A stretch of DNA of 14,028 nt from Methylococcaceae bacterium NSP1-1 (GTDB lineage: Bacteria > Pseudomonadota > Gammaproteobacteria > Methylococcales > Methylomonadaceae): positions 1 to 14,028 of the forward strand of contig NQJG01000005.1 of assembly GCA_002256465.1 (NCBI GenBank), read 5' to 3'. Position 1 is the first letter of the stretch; each line of letters begins with the position of its first letter. Position numbers and translations under genes: made by a program. Below the pieces are notes generated by a model. It made no database searches. It was not told the origin of the DNA and saw only the letters and a list, made by a program, of their open reading frames with translations. Positions 12,416 to 14,028 of this stretch are shown one piece after another.

Positions 12416-14028
12416 CTATAGTTCCCTTAAAACCCGTAGCGGAGATTTATTAAGCACATGTCTTACACCCCAACACCCTGCCATGCCTACAAATAAAGCC
12501 CCTGCAACAGGTATTACAGGCCACAGATACAGGCTGGGGCGATAATCCATATGCATCACTTGCGTATATAACGCATAAATGATGGCTTCCGAAATGAGCA
12601 CCGCCAACAAACCGGATATCAGCCCCAGCGCGAAAAATTCGATAATATGGGTTTTTCTTAACAATGAACGGTTCGCGCCCAGCGTTCGCATTAACGCGCC
12701 TTCATAAATGCGATTATCCAGAGTCGCATAAACGGCTGCAAACAATACTGTAAATCCGGCCATTAAGGCAAAGTACAGCAAGTAGTTAATGGCTTCTGTC
12801 AATTGAGTCAGTATGGTTTTAAATTGCTTCAAAATTAAATCAACTTCCAGAATAGTCGTGCCGGGATATTTTTTAACCAGTGTGTTTAACACGTTTTTTT
12901 GTGTTCCAGGCAAATAAAAGCTGGTGATAAAAGTACTGGGATAGGCATCGAGTGTTCCTGGTGAGAAAATCATATAAAAATTAGGCTTCATTGTATCCCA
13001 TCTAAGTTCACGAATACTGGCAACCGTGGCATTAATTTGTTGGCTGCCAACGGTAAATGTCAAAAGATCACCTGGCTTTATTTTCAGGCTATCAGCCAAT
13101 TTCTGCTCAACAGAAACCAATCCGGTCTGTTGATTATTCCACCAATTTCCGGCAACTATTTTATTCTCTTCAGGCAGATCCTTTGTCCAGGTAAGACTTA
13201 ATTCTCTATGTGTGGCATTTTCGCCCTGCGTGTCTTTACTGACAATTTGTTGTACGGGGGTGTGATTGATTTCTACCAGACGACCTTTAACGACCGGATA
13301 AAAGCGGCTTCCATCAATGTGTTGCTGTTGCAGTTCTTGTTGGAAGGCGGCTTGTTGGTCGGGAAAAATATTTAGCGCAAAATGATTGGGCGCATTATCG
13401 GGCAATTGCTTTTGCCAGTTATCGATTAAATCAGTGCGCACGGTAAAACTGAGTACCATGGCAACCAAGGTAATACTGAAAGCCAAAATTTGGCTGACGC
13501 TGGCGTGGCTATTTCTTAATAAGCCCTGTAAGCCGAAACGCCAGATCAAGCTCATGGAAGGCAGCAATTTACAGGTTAAATTCAACAAACTGTAAATCAG
13601 TAAGCCCAGGGCTAGCAAAGTCATCAGACCAACGCCTAAAATAGTTGCGGTCATTTTAATATCATCCGTATATTTCCATATTAACAGGCCAATAATTCCA
13701 ATAGATAAACCATAGATCAGCCATGCACTACTGGGCAAAGGCTCCAGTTCGCGGCGCAAAACCCTAAGCGGTGACACCTGTTTAAGCCGTAATAACGGTG
13801 GCAAAGCGAACCCTAATAAAACTGCCATACCGATGATAAAGCCGAAAAAAACCGCCAATAAACCGGGACTGGCGACGTGTTGCGGTAGTAATCCTCTCAG
13901 TAAATGAAACAAGGCTTCTTGTGCAAACCAGCCCAACAAACAACCGATAGCACTCGCCACCAATCCCAAGACAATAAACTGACTGCTATAAAGCCAGAGT
14001 ATTTCGTTCTGTTTACAGCCCAGGCATC
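12416..14028 (-). CDS. FtsX/YbbP-type ABC transporter permease, 3' part (5' end outside window)
   Basis: The frame is open to the right edge of the window, so the TTG at 13969 is internal; about 537 C-terminal residues are present. The first visible portion (LGCKQNEILWLYSSQF onward) matches the end of a first FtsX domain. Then come several membrane segments, a periplasmic region with LIDNWQKQLPDNAPNHFALN and FYPVVKGRLVEIN, and a second FtsX domain (RIYEGALMRTLGANRSLLRK) with three or four helices ending SPLRVLREL. This is the layout of the roughly 800-residue YbbP family, which works with a YbbA-type ATPase in envelope export of unknown substrates. The ATPase gene would be expected just upstream, outside the window. 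Confidence 0.92.
   Translation of the reverse strand, partial: CLGCKQNEILWLYSSQFIVLGLVASAIGCLLGWFAQEALFHLLRGLLPQHVASPGLLAVFFGFIIGMAVLLGFALPPLLRLKQVSPLRVLRRELEPLPSSAWLIYGLSIGIIGLLIWKYTDDIKMTATILGVGLMTLLALGLLIYSLLNLTCKLLPSMSLIWRFGLQGLLRNSHASVSQILAFSITLVAMVLSFTVRTDLIDNWQKQLPDNAPNHFALNIFPDQQAAFQQELQQQHIDGSRFYPVVKGRLVEINHTPVQQIVSKDTQGENATHRELSLTWTKDLPEENKIVAGNWWNNQQTGLVSVEQKLADSLKIKPGDLLTFTVGSQQINATVASIRELRWDTMKPNFYMIFSPGTLDAYPSTFITSFYLPGTQKNVLNTLVKKYPGTTILEVDLILKQFKTILTQLTEAINYLLYFALMAGFTVLFAAVYATLDNRIYEGALMRTLGANRSLLRKTHIIEFFALGLISGLLAVLISEAIIYALYTQVMHMDYRPSLYLWPVIPVAGALFVGMAGCWGVRHVLNKSPLRVLREL

Overview
The window looks like chromosomal DNA from a gammaproteobacterium of moderate GC content. 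The order mnmG-rsmG-parA-parB, the trio asmA-type gene/mutY/yggX, and the style of the small lipoproteins, the AP2-domain protein and the intergenic repeats would fit a Methylococcales methanotroph. That genus-level guess is inference; no ribosomal RNA or methane-oxidation gene is present to prove it. No transposase, integrase, tRNA, rRNA or CRISPR array was seen, and no gene-free stretch exceeds about 280 bases.

Left part (1-5270): the 3' half of an EamA-type transporter gene and a small lipoprotein gene read rightward. They converge on a leftward set: an AsmA-family envelope protein, the MutY adenine glycosylase and the YggX iron/oxidative-damage protein, with mutY and yggX two bases apart. 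A BIME-like pair of head-to-head hairpins sits directly in front of mutY. A small membrane protein reads rightward, divergent from the asmA-type gene.

Middle (5270-6830): a typical 2-Cys peroxiredoxin reads leftward, separated from the preceding convergent gene by a 16-bp hairpin built partly of 7-bp tandem repeats. A 275-base divergent region with an 11-bp perfect inverted repeat separates it from a rightward gene for a protein with one clear and one probable AP2-type DNA-binding unit.

Origin-type cluster (6827-11504, leftward): mnmG, rsmG and parA overlap each other, then come two parB genes. The first parB copy overlaps parA by four bases and encodes only the N-terminal ParB domain, with altered CTP-binding motifs. 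The second is full length. Between them lies an in-frame relic of the parA 3' end that joins the second parB at the same base position as parA joins the first copy. This shows a tandem duplication of parA-tail plus parB followed by partial deletion and divergence. It is the most interesting feature of the window.

Right part (11505-14028): a small basic conserved protein reads rightward and converges on a glycine-zipper lipoprotein. Upstream of the lipoprotein gene, on the same strand, is the 3' two thirds of a large FtsX/YbbP-type ABC transporter permease that runs off the window.
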